A stretch of 64,000 nucleotides of DNA from Lautropia sp. SCN 69-89 (GCA_001724855.1 MEED01000011.1:1-64000), one strand, 5' to 3'; shown: positions 26,768-36,369, counted from the stretch's first letter. Translations and numbers: made by a program. Notes: a model not told the origin generated them from the letters alone.

Positions 26768-27556
26768 TCAACGCCCGGGCATCCGCTTCGCGACGAAAGC
26801 TGAAATCGCCTCGTCGTGCTCGGGAGTCTTGTGCGCCATCGACTGGAACGCAGCCGACAGTTCAAGCAGCGTATCCAGGCCGACACGCTGCCCTTCGCGT
26901 AGCAGTCGCTTGGTGAGCCTGAGCGTCGCACCAGGGTGACATGCGATCCGCCGCGCCAAGTCTTTCGCCGCATTCATCAACTCTCCCGATGACACAACGC
27001 GACTCACGAGCCCGCAAGCTAGCGCCTCGTTCGCATTGATCGCCTCGCCGGTGAACGACATTTCGGCGGCTTTCGACATCCCGACGATGCGCGGGAGAAA
27101 CCACGCTCCTCCGTCGCCTGGAATGATGCCAACCTTCACGAAGCTCTCTGCAAACTTCGCCGTGTCGGCCGCGATCCGTATGTCGCACATGCAGGCGAGA
27201 TCACAGCCGGCGCCCATCGCCGCGCCATTGACCGCTGCAATCGTCGGCACCTCGAGGTTGTAGAGCGCAGGCGGCAAGCGCTGGATCCCGTGACGGTACT
27301 CGTCGCGGATCTGCATTGCCGGTATCTCGTCGCGCGAGTAGCGAAGCATGTCCTTGAGGTTTCCCCCCGAGCAGAATGCAGTGCCCGCGCCCGTCAGAAT
27401 CACGGCCTTGACCGTCCGATCGGAATTGATCCGCTCGCAGGCCTCGACGAATTCGGGCACGGCGGTATTGCCGGTCAATGGATTGCGCATTTCCGGCTGG
27501 TTCATCGTCAGCGTGACGATGTCACCGTCTTGTTCGTACAGGAGAAATTCGGGCAT
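26768..27556 (-). CDS. Enoyl-CoA hydratase/isomerase family protein
   Basis: A 262-residue crotonase-fold protein. The oxyanion-hole segments CSGGNLKDM and NGAAMGAGCDL are present. The two catalytic Glu of classic enoyl-CoA hydratases are not obvious: the first position reads Asp (GCDL) and the second lies in FAESFVKVG. The reaction may therefore be an isomerisation or a variant hydration. ATG 27556 (MPEFLLYEQDG) fits family length. An ATG at 27649 overlaps the upstream dehydrogenase stop in ATGA and would add 31 residues, so either start is possible. It is the last gene of the minus-strand catabolic series and converges on brxHI. Confidence 0.85.
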   Translation of the reverse strand: MPEFLLYEQDGDIVTLTMNQPEMRNPLTGNTAVPEFVEACERINSDRTVKAVILTGAGTAFCSGGNLKDMLRYSRDEIPAMQIRDEYRHGIQRLPPALYNLEVPTIAAVNGAAMGAGCDLACMCDIRIAADTAKFAESFVKVGIIPGDGGAWFLPRIVGMSKAAEMSFTGEAINANEALACGLVSRVVSSGELMNAAKDLARRIACHPGATLRLTKRLLREGQRVGLDTLLELSAAFQSMAHKTPEHDEAISAFVAKRMPGR

Positions 27557-27645
27557 GGTCGAGCACACTCCGGTATGTTCGATCAATGACGTGAAGGGTG
27601 AAGCTCTCAGAGACATCGTCGCGCCGTCTGAATGCGGCGCATCGG

Positions 27646-28806
27646 TCATTCCCTGCGCATTAGCTCCCGCCCGATGATCAATTGCTGAATCTGCGTAGTG
27701 CCTTCGTAGAGTCGCATCAGGCGCACGTCGCGGTAGAAGCGCTCCACCTTCGATTCGTGCATGTAACCAGCGCCACCATGGATCTGGACGCTTCGATCGG
27801 CAACCCTGTTGACCATTTCGGTACTGAACATCTTCGCGCAGGCCGCCCGCATGCTCACATCCGGCTCACTTTGCGAGACAGGTTTCGCGTCGTATCGCAT
27901 CGCGCAGTCCTGAACCATCGACCACGCCGCATACGATTCAGCCTGACTGTCGGCCAGCATCGCCTGAATCAGCTGGAAATCGCCAATCCTCTGGCCGAAC
28001 TGGCGGCGATCGCGCGCATAGCGGAGCGACTCGCCGAGCAGACGCTCGGCCATTCCGCAAGCCAACGCCGACAGATGAAGTCTGCCGCGGTCCAGAACCT
28101 TCATTGCGGTCTTGAAGCCACGTCCGGAGATGTTGCCGATGATCATCCGGGCCGGCACGCGCACGTCCTGCAGAGTCACGTCACAAGTCTTGGTCCCACG
28201 CTGGCCCATCTTTCGATCAGGCTTTCCCAGGCTGATCCCCGGTAGGTTGGACGGCACGATGAACGCGCTGATTCCGGCCGCCCCCGGCCCATCGGTTCTG
28301 GCCATCAGCGTGAACGCCCCGGCGCGCGGCGCATTTGTGATGAAGCGCTTCGAGCCGTTCAGCACGTAGTGGTCGCCGTCACGTTGGCCTCGCGTCCGGA
28401 TCGCGGCCGCATCCGAACCCGCATCCGGCTCCGTCAGGGCGAACGAAATGATCAGATCCCCGGTGGCAATCCGCGGAAGGTACTCGCGGCGCTGTTCTTC
28501 CGTGCCGTCCATGAGGATTCCCTGGGAACCGATGCCCACGTTGGTGCCGAACACCGAACGAAACGCCAGAGCCGTATGCCCGAACTCGTATGCGACCCGG
28601 CACTCCTGGCTCATCGACAAGCCGACGCCACCGTACTCCTCCGGAATCGACAACCCGAACAGACCCATCTCCTTCATGTCCGAAACGATGTCGGCCGGCA
28701 CATCGTCGTCATTTTCGAGATCATCCTCGTGTGGCATCAGCCGATCACGAATGAAGCGCTGCACGGAACTCAGCAGCAGGTCGAATGATTCCGCGTCGAG
28801 CGCCAT
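27646..28806 (-). CDS. Acyl-CoA dehydrogenase
   Basis: A 386-residue FAD-dependent acyl-CoA dehydrogenase that introduces an alpha,beta double bond into an acyl-CoA. Domain order is normal: N-terminal helices, the beta domain with FALTEPDAGSDAAA, the FAD segment RDRRQFGQ, and the catalytic-base region YEGTTQIQ, whose Glu is in the usual place. It precedes the crotonase directly, so the two would catalyse successive beta-oxidation-like steps. A 175-bp gap separates it from the MBL-fold gene upstream. Confidence 0.92.
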   Translation of the reverse strand: MALDAESFDLLLSSVQRFIRDRLMPHEDDLENDDDVPADIVSDMKEMGLFGLSIPEEYGGVGLSMSQECRVAYEFGHTALAFRSVFGTNVGIGSQGILMDGTEEQRREYLPRIATGDLIISFALTEPDAGSDAAAIRTRGQRDGDHYVLNGSKRFITNAPRAGAFTLMARTDGPGAAGISAFIVPSNLPGISLGKPDRKMGQRGTKTCDVTLQDVRVPARMIIGNISGRGFKTAMKVLDRGRLHLSALACGMAERLLGESLRYARDRRQFGQRIGDFQLIQAMLADSQAESYAAWSMVQDCAMRYDAKPVSQSEPDVSMRAACAKMFSTEMVNRVADRSVQIHGGAGYMHESKVERFYRDVRLMRLYEGTTQIQQLIIGRELMRRE

Positions 28807-28981
28807 GGCTCAATCTCCACAGTTGTCGTAAAGGTCTCCGGCCTTGACAGTGGCCCGCCTTGGCTCACGCAACAGCGACGTGACTACTTCTCCATCTGCA
28901 GGGAGCAGGCGTCGTAGGGCGTCCGCTCCACCGGGCACCGGCTCGACCCAGTGCAAAAGATGCAGGCAACGTCCCTCGCGA

Positions 28982-29779
28982 TCACCGTGCCGGAGGAAGG
29001 TGCAGGCAGCTGATGCCGATCTCGTCGCCAGGGAACGCCGGGTAAATCTGTCGCACCAGCGGATCGTGCCCGGGAATCACGTGTTCTGCCGAATCCGCGG
29101 CGCCCAACAGACGGTGATGGCCTTCGAGCATCGCCGGGACACTGTCGACCAGAGGAAACGCACGGCCAGCATGCAGATTCTCATAGTAATGACTGGCATC
29201 CGATGCCACCACTACCCAGCCGCGCGCGGTGTGTACCCGCACCGCCTGCAGACCACGCGTGTGCCCTCCGATCAGCATCAGTTCTATGCCAGGCGCAAGC
29301 AACTCATCGCCGTCGTGGAACACGACCCGGTCCGCGTAGACCTTTCGCACGAGTTCGGTGACATCGTCGACCGAATAGGTATGTCGGATCGACACGTGGC
29401 ACATGCAACGCCCTGTGGCAAATGCGAGTTCCGAGTCCTGTACGTGGAACCTTGCGGCAGGAAGCTTCGGCAGGTTCCCGGCATGGTCGTAGTGCAGATG
29501 AGTCAGTACCACATCTTCGATCTGCGAGGCGCTCACGCCAAGCACCTGTAACGCGTCGATCGGGCATCGCAGCAGCTTGCGGTCGCGGGTCCGCGCAGTT
29601 GCTGAATTGAACCCCGTGTCGATCAGCACGATCCGCTCGGGCGAGCGGATCAACCACACGAAGAAGTCCATCGGCATCGCGCTGTCGTGCGGATCACCGG
29701 ATATGAAGTTGTCCCGGCGCCGACGCGGCATCTCCGCATAGCGAATCGCATACACTTCGTACTCGGGCAGTACGTTCAT
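28982..29779 (-). CDS. Metallo-beta-lactamase-fold hydrolase (lactonase-like)
   Basis: A 265-residue MBL-fold metalloenzyme. The zinc motif H94-L-H96-Y-D98-H99 is complete, and IDTG, GHTRG and VIPGHDP supply the other metal ligands. General layout and length resemble N-acyl-homoserine-lactone lactonases, but in this catabolic setting a lactone or ester intermediate is as likely a substrate as a signal. ATG 29779 is chosen for the GGAG six bases upstream; the longer frame reads through the IclR gene. It overlaps the IclR gene by 4 bp (ATGA), so it is co-expressed with that regulator. Confidence 0.85.
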   Translation of the reverse strand: MNVLPEYEVYAIRYAEMPRRRRDNFISGDPHDSAMPMDFFVWLIRSPERIVLIDTGFNSATARTRDRKLLRCPIDALQVLGVSASQIEDVVLTHLHYDHAGNLPKLPAARFHVQDSELAFATGRCMCHVSIRHTYSVDDVTELVRKVYADRVVFHDGDELLAPGIELMLIGGHTRGLQAVRVHTARGWVVVASDASHYYENLHAGRAFPLVDSVPAMLEGHHRLLGAADSAEHVIPGHDPLVRQIYPAFPGDEIGISCLHLPPAR

Positions 29780-30558
29780 GGCTGCTCCATCATCTTTCCG
29801 GCTCGCGCTTGAATTCTGCCGGCCCCGCGTCGGCTGGTCGATGGCCAGGGTCCTCCGAGAGCGCGCGATGCTGTTTCGGCCGCAGCAAGCAGCAGTCGCG
29901 ACATCTCGTCGATCCGTGCGCCAGTGAAGCGCTCGAGCGGACCCGACAGAGAGATCGCCCCAAGGAGTTCGCCACCCGGACCGAATACAGGGCACGAAAG
30001 CGCTCCGCACGCCGGATCTCGCTCGCCTATCGATCTCGACATCAATTGCACGTTCGGGTGGCCGCCCCATCCAGCACGAAACGTGCGAAGCACCCTGCCC
30101 GGCGCCCCTCTGTCCATGGGCAGCAGGTCGCCGGCACGCACCCGATCGAGCGTCGCGTGTGGCGAATCGACGCGGAAAAGACACAGCCGCGCGTCGTCGC
30201 CGTGCCTGACGTGGAACGACGAGCTCTCGGTTCCGTTCGCGACAAGCCATTCGAGCACTGGAACAACGCACTCTCTCAAGTGATAGTTTGTCTCGAAAGC
30301 GCGCCCGAGCCTGAAAGCCAATGGCCCCAGACCATAGCGCTGGTCCGGACGCCGTACAACCAAGCCGCCTCGCTCGAGCGACGCGATCAGCCTCAGCAAC
30401 GTACTCTTGTAGAGACCGGTGGCGCGCGCCAGGTCAGCCAGACTCAGCGGCCCGCTGGCCTTCTCGATCGCGTAGACGATCTTCAGCGCACGATCCACGG
30501 CGGCAACGCCGTCGACCGGTGTCGCGGCTCCTGCCCCTGGCTTCGACTCGAGCGCCAT
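29776..30558 (-). CDS. IclR-family transcriptional regulator
   Basis: A 260-residue IclR regulator. The N-terminal winged HTH (LSLADLARATGLYKSTLLRLI) is followed by the effector domain (about 90-250) with the CPVFGPGGELLGAISLSGP block. ATG 30558 is used; a TTG three codons earlier is also in frame. It overlaps the MBL-fold gene and lies 22 bp after the HIBADH-type gene, within a run of same-strand catabolic genes, so it probably senses a pathway intermediate and controls this segment. Confidence 0.9.
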   Translation of the reverse strand: MALESKPGAGAATPVDGVAAVDRALKIVYAIEKASGPLSLADLARATGLYKSTLLRLIASLERGGLVVRRPDQRYGLGPLAFRLGRAFETNYHLRECVVPVLEWLVANGTESSSFHVRHGDDARLCLFRVDSPHATLDRVRAGDLLPMDRGAPGRVLRTFRAGWGGHPNVQLMSRSIGERDPACGALSCPVFGPGGELLGAISLSGPLERFTGARIDEMSRLLLAAAETASRALGGPWPSTSRRGAGRIQARAGKMMEQP

Positions 30559-30580
30559 GTCGTGCAAGCGATTCGAGGTT

Positions 30581-31465
30581 TCAGGCGCCGATCAGGCGAC
30601 TGACCACCGGGTGGTACTGCTCGCCCAACCCGCTCTCGATCGCCTTGCGGAACCACTGGTCGACGTTGGCAGCCCCGCGCGCGTCGATCCCCGTCTGCTC
30701 TGCGAGCCTCAAGGCATACGCCAGATCCTTGCGTGCGTAGGCGACCGAAAACGCACGCTCGGGGAACTGGTTTGGCAGCATCGACTTCATACCGTGATTG
30801 CGCAGCGCGAAGCTGTCGGCAGAACCCTTCGACAGCGCGTCGAATAGCAGTACCGGGTCAACGCCAGAACGCTCACCGATTGCCTTGGCCTCGGCAAGTG
30901 CAACGACGGTCTCGAACAGGACCATGTTGTTGAGAATCTTCACGACCTGCCCGCACCCTACCGGCCCGCAATGAATGATGTCGCTTGCGAACGTGGCCAG
31001 CAGCGGCTTGATGCGCTCGAACCCGTCGAGCTCGGCGCCAACCATGATCGCCAAGGTGCCGGCCTCCGCTGCCGCGCGGGTGCGTGCCACGGGCGCATCG
31101 ATGAAGTCGGCGCCACGTTCGGCGAATCGGGCGGCCAGGTCGCGCGTGACATCTACCGGCGAAGTACTGAGGTCGACGACGGTCTGCCCGGCGCGAATGA
31201 CGCCAAGGAGGCCGCCGGGACCCTCGCAAACCTGGCGGACGACCTCCCCCGACGGCAGGGACAGGAAGATGGTCGACGCATGCTCTGCTGCCTCCCGCAC
31301 CGACGTCGCACTGACGACACCTTGCTCGGCAAGGCGTTGCAGCGGCGCGGGATCGCGGTCGTAGCCGCGCACCGCAAGGCCGCCTCTGGACGCCAGATTC
31401 CGACACATGGGCTCGCCCATGACGCCCAGGCCGATGAATCCGACGATCATGCTGGATGTACTCAC
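30581..31465 (-). CDS. NAD(P)-dependent beta-hydroxyacid dehydrogenase (HIBADH family)
   Basis: A 294-residue dehydrogenase of the 3-hydroxyisobutyrate/tartronate-semialdehyde reductase family. The Rossmann motif GFIGLGVMGEPM is at residues 9-20, DLSTSPVD at 98-105, and the catalytic K176 lies in GCGQVVKILNN. It oxidises or reduces a 3-hydroxy acid or semialdehyde using NAD(P). The GTG at 31465 has GGAGGGAGGG upstream; the ATG at codon 6 is an alternative. Next to an aldehyde dehydrogenase, it could form an alcohol-to-acid pair. Confidence 0.88.
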   Translation of the reverse strand: MSTSSMIVGFIGLGVMGEPMCRNLASRGGLAVRGYDRDPAPLQRLAEQGVVSATSVREAAEHASTIFLSLPSGEVVRQVCEGPGGLLGVIRAGQTVVDLSTSPVDVTRDLAARFAERGADFIDAPVARTRAAAEAGTLAIMVGAELDGFERIKPLLATFASDIIHCGPVGCGQVVKILNNMVLFETVVALAEAKAIGERSGVDPVLLFDALSKGSADSFALRNHGMKSMLPNQFPERAFSVAYARKDLAYALRLAEQTGIDARGAANVDQWFRKAIESGLGEQYHPVVSRLIGA

Positions 31466-31491
31466 GCGACCCTCCCTCCGTTCACGGAACT

Positions 31492-32949
31492 CTATTGAGC
31501 CGGGAGGCCGAAATAGATGCCCTTCGCCTGCTGGTAAAGACGCATGCCACTGACGCCCTTCTCACGCCCGATCCCGCTTTCCTTGAAACCGCCAAACGGC
31601 GTCGCAATGGACAGCTGCTTGTAAGTATTGACCCATACGGTTCCGGCCTCGAGCCGCCGTGCCACGCGCCAGGCCCTTCGATAGTCGGCTGTCCAGACTC
31701 CGGCGGCGAGCCCGTAAACCGAATCATTGGCCTGCGCGATCAGATCGTCCTCCGAATCGAACGGAAGTACGCAAAGCACCGGACCGAATATCTCTTCCCG
31801 CGCAATCGCCGCACGGTTGTCGATGCCGTCGACTACTGTGGGCAGGTAGAAAGACCCCTTCGCGAGATCCGGCGCTTGCGGCGGCCCACCTCCGGTCAGG
31901 ATTCTCGCCCCCTCGCTGCGCGCGCGTTCGACCATTGACGCGACCCGATCGCGGTGCGCAAACGTCGCAATCGGCCCCATCTGCGCGCCCGGTCGATCGG
32001 GAAGGTCGACGCGCAGCGTCCGCGCTGCCGCGACGACCGCCTGGACGACCCGATCGTAGATCGGGCGCTGCACGAACATGCGCGACCCCGCGACACAGGA
32101 CTGCCCGGTGCCTTCGAAGATTCCGCCGATGATCGCCGCAACCGCCGCGTCTAGATCAGCATCCTCGAACACGATATGCGGCGACTTGCCGCCCAGTTCG
32201 AGCGCGACTGGCATGAGTTTCGCTGCAGCGATCTCGGCGATCCGACGGCCACTTGCGGTACCTCCGGTGAACGACACCATTCTGACGCCCGGGTGCGCAA
32301 CCAGCGCCCCACCGGCTGCGATTCCGGTGCCGGGCAGCACGTTCAGGATCCCCGGCGGAAGACCCGCTTCCAGGGCAATCCGACCAAGCTCGAGCGCGGG
32401 CGACGGCGTCACCTCCGATGGCTTCAGGATGACCGCGTTGCCGGCGGCGAGGGCCGGTGCGACCTTCTGCGCCTCCATCGTCATCGGTGAATTCCACGGC
32501 GTTATCGCCGCCACCACTCCGAACGGTTCATGGATCGACATGGAGAGGTACTCGCCGCGCGACGGCGTCAGCTCCGACGACACCGTTTCGCATACCGACG
32601 CGTAGTAGCGGAAAGTCGCGGCCGCGCTCCTTACCTGCGCGACGCACTCGGACCAGACCTTGCCGTTCTCGAGCATTTGAAGACGCGCAAACGTCTCGAT
32701 GTTCGCCAGCATCGCGTCGCCGATGCGGTGCAGGATCGCGGCCCGCTGATGCGGAAGCAGACGCGCCCAGACCGGATCAACCACCGCTCGTGCCGCCGCC
32801 TTCACGGCGACATCGACCTGACGGGGACCCGCGGCGCTGACCCGGTGGTTATCCTCGCCGTTGGCAGGGTTGACGGAGGTGAGCGCGTCGGACGTTGACA
32901 GCCACTCGCCGTCAATCAGGAGTGGCCTCGCGGGTTGGGCTGCCGACAT
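31492..32949 (-). CDS. NAD(P)-dependent aldehyde dehydrogenase
   Basis: A 485-residue aldehyde dehydrogenase of normal length. Catalytic residues are all present: N153 (PWNSP), E251 (LELGGKSPH) and the nucleophile C285 (GQSCVAGS), with the coenzyme loop FTGGTASG. It converts an aldehyde to an acid, most like the broad betaine/4-hydroxymuconic-semialdehyde group, but the substrate cannot be read from sequence. It lies between the hydrolase and the HIBADH-type gene on the same strand. Confidence 0.92.
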   Translation of the reverse strand: MSAAQPARPLLIDGEWLSTSDALTSVNPANGEDNHRVSAAGPRQVDVAVKAAARAVVDPVWARLLPHQRAAILHRIGDAMLANIETFARLQMLENGKVWSECVAQVRSAAATFRYYASVCETVSSELTPSRGEYLSMSIHEPFGVVAAITPWNSPMTMEAQKVAPALAAGNAVILKPSEVTPSPALELGRIALEAGLPPGILNVLPGTGIAAGGALVAHPGVRMVSFTGGTASGRRIAEIAAAKLMPVALELGGKSPHIVFEDADLDAAVAAIIGGIFEGTGQSCVAGSRMFVQRPIYDRVVQAVVAAARTLRVDLPDRPGAQMGPIATFAHRDRVASMVERARSEGARILTGGGPPQAPDLAKGSFYLPTVVDGIDNRAAIAREEIFGPVLCVLPFDSEDDLIAQANDSVYGLAAGVWTADYRRAWRVARRLEAGTVWVNTYKQLSIATPFGGFKESGIGREKGVSGMRLYQQAKGIYFGLPAQ

Positions 32950-33008
32950 CGATGATGCGTCCAGGGTGGAGGGTGCGGAAGAGCGAACGCGCCGATCGTG
33001 GATCAGGG

Positions 33009-33860
33009 CTACGACGAGCGGATCTCTTCGAGGACGGGTAGCAGGTATTCACGGAAGCGCGCCGGGTTCTCGCTCATCGGAAAGTGCCCCACCTCCTTCA
33101 TGATCGTGACCTTCGCGCCCTCGATCGCTTCCGCAGTGCGCAGCGTGTCTTCCGGCGTGCACGAGAAGTCGTATTCGCCCGTGAGAAGGTAAAGTGGACA
33201 AACGCCAGTGTCGATTCCGCCCAGCCTGCCGCGCAGGTCCGCATCGACACGGTAGAAGTAAAGGTCACCGCGGAATACGCCTGGTCCGCCCTGCATGTAC
33301 TGCCAAAGGGTCTCGTTGCGATACTGCGATGGACTCTGCGGGGCAAGCAGACCCGATACGAGCGCCGCGCAGACTTCACCTCCGTGAACGTCGGGTCGAT
33401 GAAGCCAACTCGTGTCGTACCAGGGCTGCTGGAAGTCTGCCGCCTCGAGTCCGATCAGTGCGCGAAACTCGGCTCCGTGCGCGTGCGCTAGCTGCAGCAC
33501 GATGCGTCCCCCGATCGAGCAACCCATCACGACAGGTCGTTCCAGCCCGAGTGCCCGGCTGAACGCCCTGATCGTCTCCACATAGCGCTCGGTCGTCAGC
33601 CGATATTCCTGCATCTGCCAGCCCACCGGGGGGTACGACTTGCCGTGCCAGGGCATGTCGAACGCAATAATCCGATAGTGCGCAGTGATCGCCTCGTCGC
33701 ACATCAGATGCCTGAACTGCCTGCTGTCCGCACCGGCGGTATGCAGGCACACCAGCGGAATTCCGCTACCGGCTTCCTCGACATGGATGCGACACGATTC
33801 GCCGAAAACGTCCACATTGAGATAACGCCCGATGATCGGCTCATACACCGGCGCAGTCAT
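33009..33860 (-). CDS. Alpha/beta hydrolase
   Basis: A 283-residue alpha/beta-fold hydrolase. The nucleophile elbow is G-C-S115-I-G-G, the acid is D231 (TGEYDFS) and the base H259 (EVGHFP); the HTAG segment supplies the oxyanion hole. No signal peptide is seen, so it is cytoplasmic. It may open a lactone or ester, or cleave a C-C bond, in the pathway. It overlaps the SCP2-like gene by 4 bp (ATGA). Confidence 0.88.
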   Translation of the reverse strand: MTAPVYEPIIGRYLNVDVFGESCRIHVEEAGSGIPLVCLHTAGADSRQFRHLMCDEAITAHYRIIAFDMPWHGKSYPPVGWQMQEYRLTTERYVETIRAFSRALGLERPVVMGCSIGGRIVLQLAHAHGAEFRALIGLEAADFQQPWYDTSWLHRPDVHGGEVCAALVSGLLAPQSPSQYRNETLWQYMQGGPGVFRGDLYFYRVDADLRGRLGGIDTGVCPLYLLTGEYDFSCTPEDTLRTAEAIEGAKVTIMKEVGHFPMSENPARFREYLLPVLEEIRSS

Positions 33861-34276
33861 ACGAGCACCTCGCGCGGCATCACAAGCAGGTCCTTGAAAT
33901 ACTGAAGGCTAGCCATGAACGGCTGCAGGTTGCCCTCGACCCGAAGGTCGCCATGCTTCGTCAGGGCGAACAAATCGTGGCACCCTGGCTCAGGGGTAGT
34001 GCGCCAGAGCGACGCCCACGCGTGTGCGAGACCGCGCACGCCGAAATCCCATGAGCACAGCAAAGGCATTTCCGCATGCAACTTCGGGACACCTTGGCGA
34101 ACGTCCACAAGGATCTGTGCATCGCCGATGCCGACTAGCATCCGCGCGGACGTCCATCGGCCGCGGCGAGTCAGGTCGCGCAGTGCCGAGGAGTCGCATT
34201 CGAGCGAACTGCGAAACAGTGCCACCAGTGCTTCGTCAGTGGCCGGCCCTTGCGGCCTCGCCTCGGAAGTTGTCAT
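33857..34276 (-). CDS. Small hypothetical protein, SCP2-like
   Basis: A 139-residue soluble protein. The strand-turn pattern GDAQILVDVRQGVPKL and the end block LRVEGNLQPFMASLQYFKDL recall SCP2 sterol/lipid-binding domains, which carry hydrophobic acyl-CoA or sterol ligands. The similarity is weak and by eye. It is the first gene after a good candidate promoter and overlaps the hydrolase by 4 bp, so it may hand a hydrophobic substrate to that enzyme; this is inference. Confidence 0.6.
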   Translation of the reverse strand: MTTSEARPQGPATDEALVALFRSSLECDSSALRDLTRRGRWTSARMLVGIGDAQILVDVRQGVPKLHAEMPLLCSWDFGVRGLAHAWASLWRTTPEPGCHDLFALTKHGDLRVEGNLQPFMASLQYFKDLLVMPREVLV

Positions 34277-34332
34277 GGCTGATGTCTCATCGCGTTCTCT
34301 CCAGCAGAACAGTGGTTCTCTTTTTCTCGGGA

Positions 34333-34363
34333 ATTATACGACCCGTGTCGTTCGCTGCGTCAA
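34333..34363 (-). promoter_or_regulatory. Candidate sigma-70 promoter within the catabolic cluster
   Basis: On the minus strand TTGACG (34363-34358) and a perfect TATAAT (34338-34333) are separated by 19 bp, about 57 bp upstream of the SCP2-like gene start. The spacer is longer than ideal, but both boxes are near consensus in a GC-rich genome. It would give the genes from 34276 leftwards their own transcript, separate from the carboxylase operon. Confidence 0.5.
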
Positions 34364-34383
34364 CGTCTGCGCATCGCCTTGTC

Positions 34384-36369
34384 TCATCGGACTTCGAGCA
34401 CTACCAAGGCCTGCCCGCCGCTCACGCTGTCGCCCACATCCACCATCACCTGTTCGACGATGCCGTCGCATAGAGCGACCACCGGGTTCTCCATCTTCAT
34501 CGCCTCCACGACGGCAAGCACCGCGCCGCGCTCGACCTTGTCTCCCGGGCCGACGTTGATCAGCGCGACGCTCCCGGCCATCGGCGCGGTCGCCACGCGT
34601 TCAATATCAGTCGGCACCGACTCGTCGAGGTTGGTCTCCAACCGGACTCGCTGACCCGCAATGACCAACTCGACGCCACCCGGCACTTCCAGCGCCGACC
34701 AGGGCATTGCGTCGACCGTTCCTCCCCACACCCCGTCACGGACCTCGACCGTCACGTCGCAGATCGGTCCATCCTCTTCGTCGACCGCAATGCGCGCCGA
34801 CGAGCGGCCGATCGCCAACAACCTCGCGCTAGCCCAATGTTCGCCCCGCCGGAGGGCGATTCGCCCGTACGGCGCCCCGGGGTCGAGTTGTACACGGTCC
34901 AGGATCCCGGTCGGATCGGTCGACTCCCAGGGCGAGCACCCCGTCGTTCCGGTCACCGTCGGCGCCCTGCCAACGGACCACAGCGCCGCCACGCAGGCAA
35001 TTGCCTTTGAACCGTACCCGGAGTCGTCGAGGAATCGGTCGAGATTCGCGTCGATGTAGCGAGTATTGACCTGTCCGTCGACGACTCCGCGATCCGCCAG
35101 CAATTTGTCGAGGAAGCCGACATTCGTCGTCAGGCCGAATAACCCGGTGTGCTGCAATCCGTTTCGCATCGCCTGCAAGGCTTGCTGCCGATCAGGTGCC
35201 CGGGCGATTATCTTGGCGACCATCGGGTCATAGTGAGGCGATACGTCCTCCCCGTCGCGCAGCGCGGATTCGATGCGCAAATGCGCGGGCCACATCACGC
35301 GCCGCACCCGACCCGGGGTCGGTCGAAAATTCTTCGAGGGATCCTCCGCGTAGACCCTGCACTCGACCGCATGTCCGCTCGCAAGTATCTCGTGCTGCCT
35401 CAGCGGAAGCGGCTCACCATCGGCCACGCGCAGTTGCCACTCGACCAGATCGATGCCGGTGATCTCTTCGGTGACCGGGTGTTCGACCTGCAAGCGTGTA
35501 TTGACTTCGAGGAAGTAGAACGAACCGTCGACGCCGACGATGAACTCGAACGTCCCGGCATTGCGGTATCCGATCGCGCGCGCGCCGCGCACCGCCGCCG
35601 ACAATAGCTCCTCGCGGATTCGCTGGTCCAGGTTCGCGGCGGGAGCCTCTTCGACGATCTTCTGGTGGCGCCGCTGCAGCGAGCATTCGCGCTCGAACAC
35701 GTGTACCACGTTGCCGTGCGAATCACCGAAGACCTGCACCTCGATGTGTCGGGGGTCCTGCACCAGGCGCTCGACGAGCAGGCGGCCGTCCGCGAACGAA
35801 GAACGAGCCAATCGGATCGCCGATTCCGCTGCCGTCGAGATTTCGTCCCAGGCAGTGACAACCTGCATTCCCTTGCCACCCCCGCCGGCCGCCGGTTTCA
35901 ACAACGCCGGCAGCCCAACCGAGTGCGCCATCTCCACAACGCGCAGTGGATCGTCGCTGGATTCGGTCGAGCCTGGAATGACCGGCACGCCCGCCTCGGT
36001 CATGAGTGCCTTGGCCCGCCCTTTGTCCCCCATCGCCGCAATCGTCTGCGCGTCGGGGCCGACGAAGATCATGCCTGCATCGACGACCGCGGCAGCGAAG
36101 GCCGGATTCTCCGACAGAAATCCGTAGCCGGGATGCACCGCATCGCAGCCAGTCTTCCTTGCCGCATCGAGCAACCGCTCGATGTTCAGGTAGCTCTCGC
36201 TCGCCGCAGTCGGCCCTACGCAGACGCTGGTGACCGCCCCTTCAAGGTAGCTCGCCCCGGCGTCCGCTTCCGAATGGACCGTGACGTACTCAATACCCAT
36301 CCGACGGCAGGTCCGCGCAATTCGTCGTGCGATCTCCCCTCGGTTCGCTATCAACAGCCGGGCGATCAT
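34384..36369 (-). CDS. Acyl-CoA carboxylase alpha subunit (biotin carboxylase + BCCP)
   Basis: A 661-residue biotin-dependent carboxylase alpha subunit. The N-terminal biotin carboxylase/ATP-grasp part (about 1-445) shows LLIANRGEIA, HPGYGFLSEN and the glycine loop KPAAGGGGKGM. The C-terminal biotinyl domain carries EAMKMENPV with the biotinylated K625. Length and split-subunit layout fit methylcrotonyl-CoA or geranyl-CoA carboxylase. With the adjacent beta subunit it carboxylates a branched unsaturated acyl-CoA. The AtuA genes nearby favour a terpenoid-like substrate, but 3-methylcrotonyl-CoA cannot be excluded. Confidence 0.92.
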   Translation of the reverse strand: MIARLLIANRGEIARRIARTCRRMGIEYVTVHSEADAGASYLEGAVTSVCVGPTAASESYLNIERLLDAARKTGCDAVHPGYGFLSENPAFAAAVVDAGMIFVGPDAQTIAAMGDKGRAKALMTEAGVPVIPGSTESSDDPLRVVEMAHSVGLPALLKPAAGGGGKGMQVVTAWDEISTAAESAIRLARSSFADGRLLVERLVQDPRHIEVQVFGDSHGNVVHVFERECSLQRRHQKIVEEAPAANLDQRIREELLSAAVRGARAIGYRNAGTFEFIVGVDGSFYFLEVNTRLQVEHPVTEEITGIDLVEWQLRVADGEPLPLRQHEILASGHAVECRVYAEDPSKNFRPTPGRVRRVMWPAHLRIESALRDGEDVSPHYDPMVAKIIARAPDRQQALQAMRNGLQHTGLFGLTTNVGFLDKLLADRGVVDGQVNTRYIDANLDRFLDDSGYGSKAIACVAALWSVGRAPTVTGTTGCSPWESTDPTGILDRVQLDPGAPYGRIALRRGEHWASARLLAIGRSSARIAVDEEDGPICDVTVEVRDGVWGGTVDAMPWSALEVPGGVELVIAGQRVRLETNLDESVPTDIERVATAPMAGSVALINVGPGDKVERGAVLAVVEAMKMENPVVALCDGIVEQVMVDVGDSVSGGQALVVLEVR

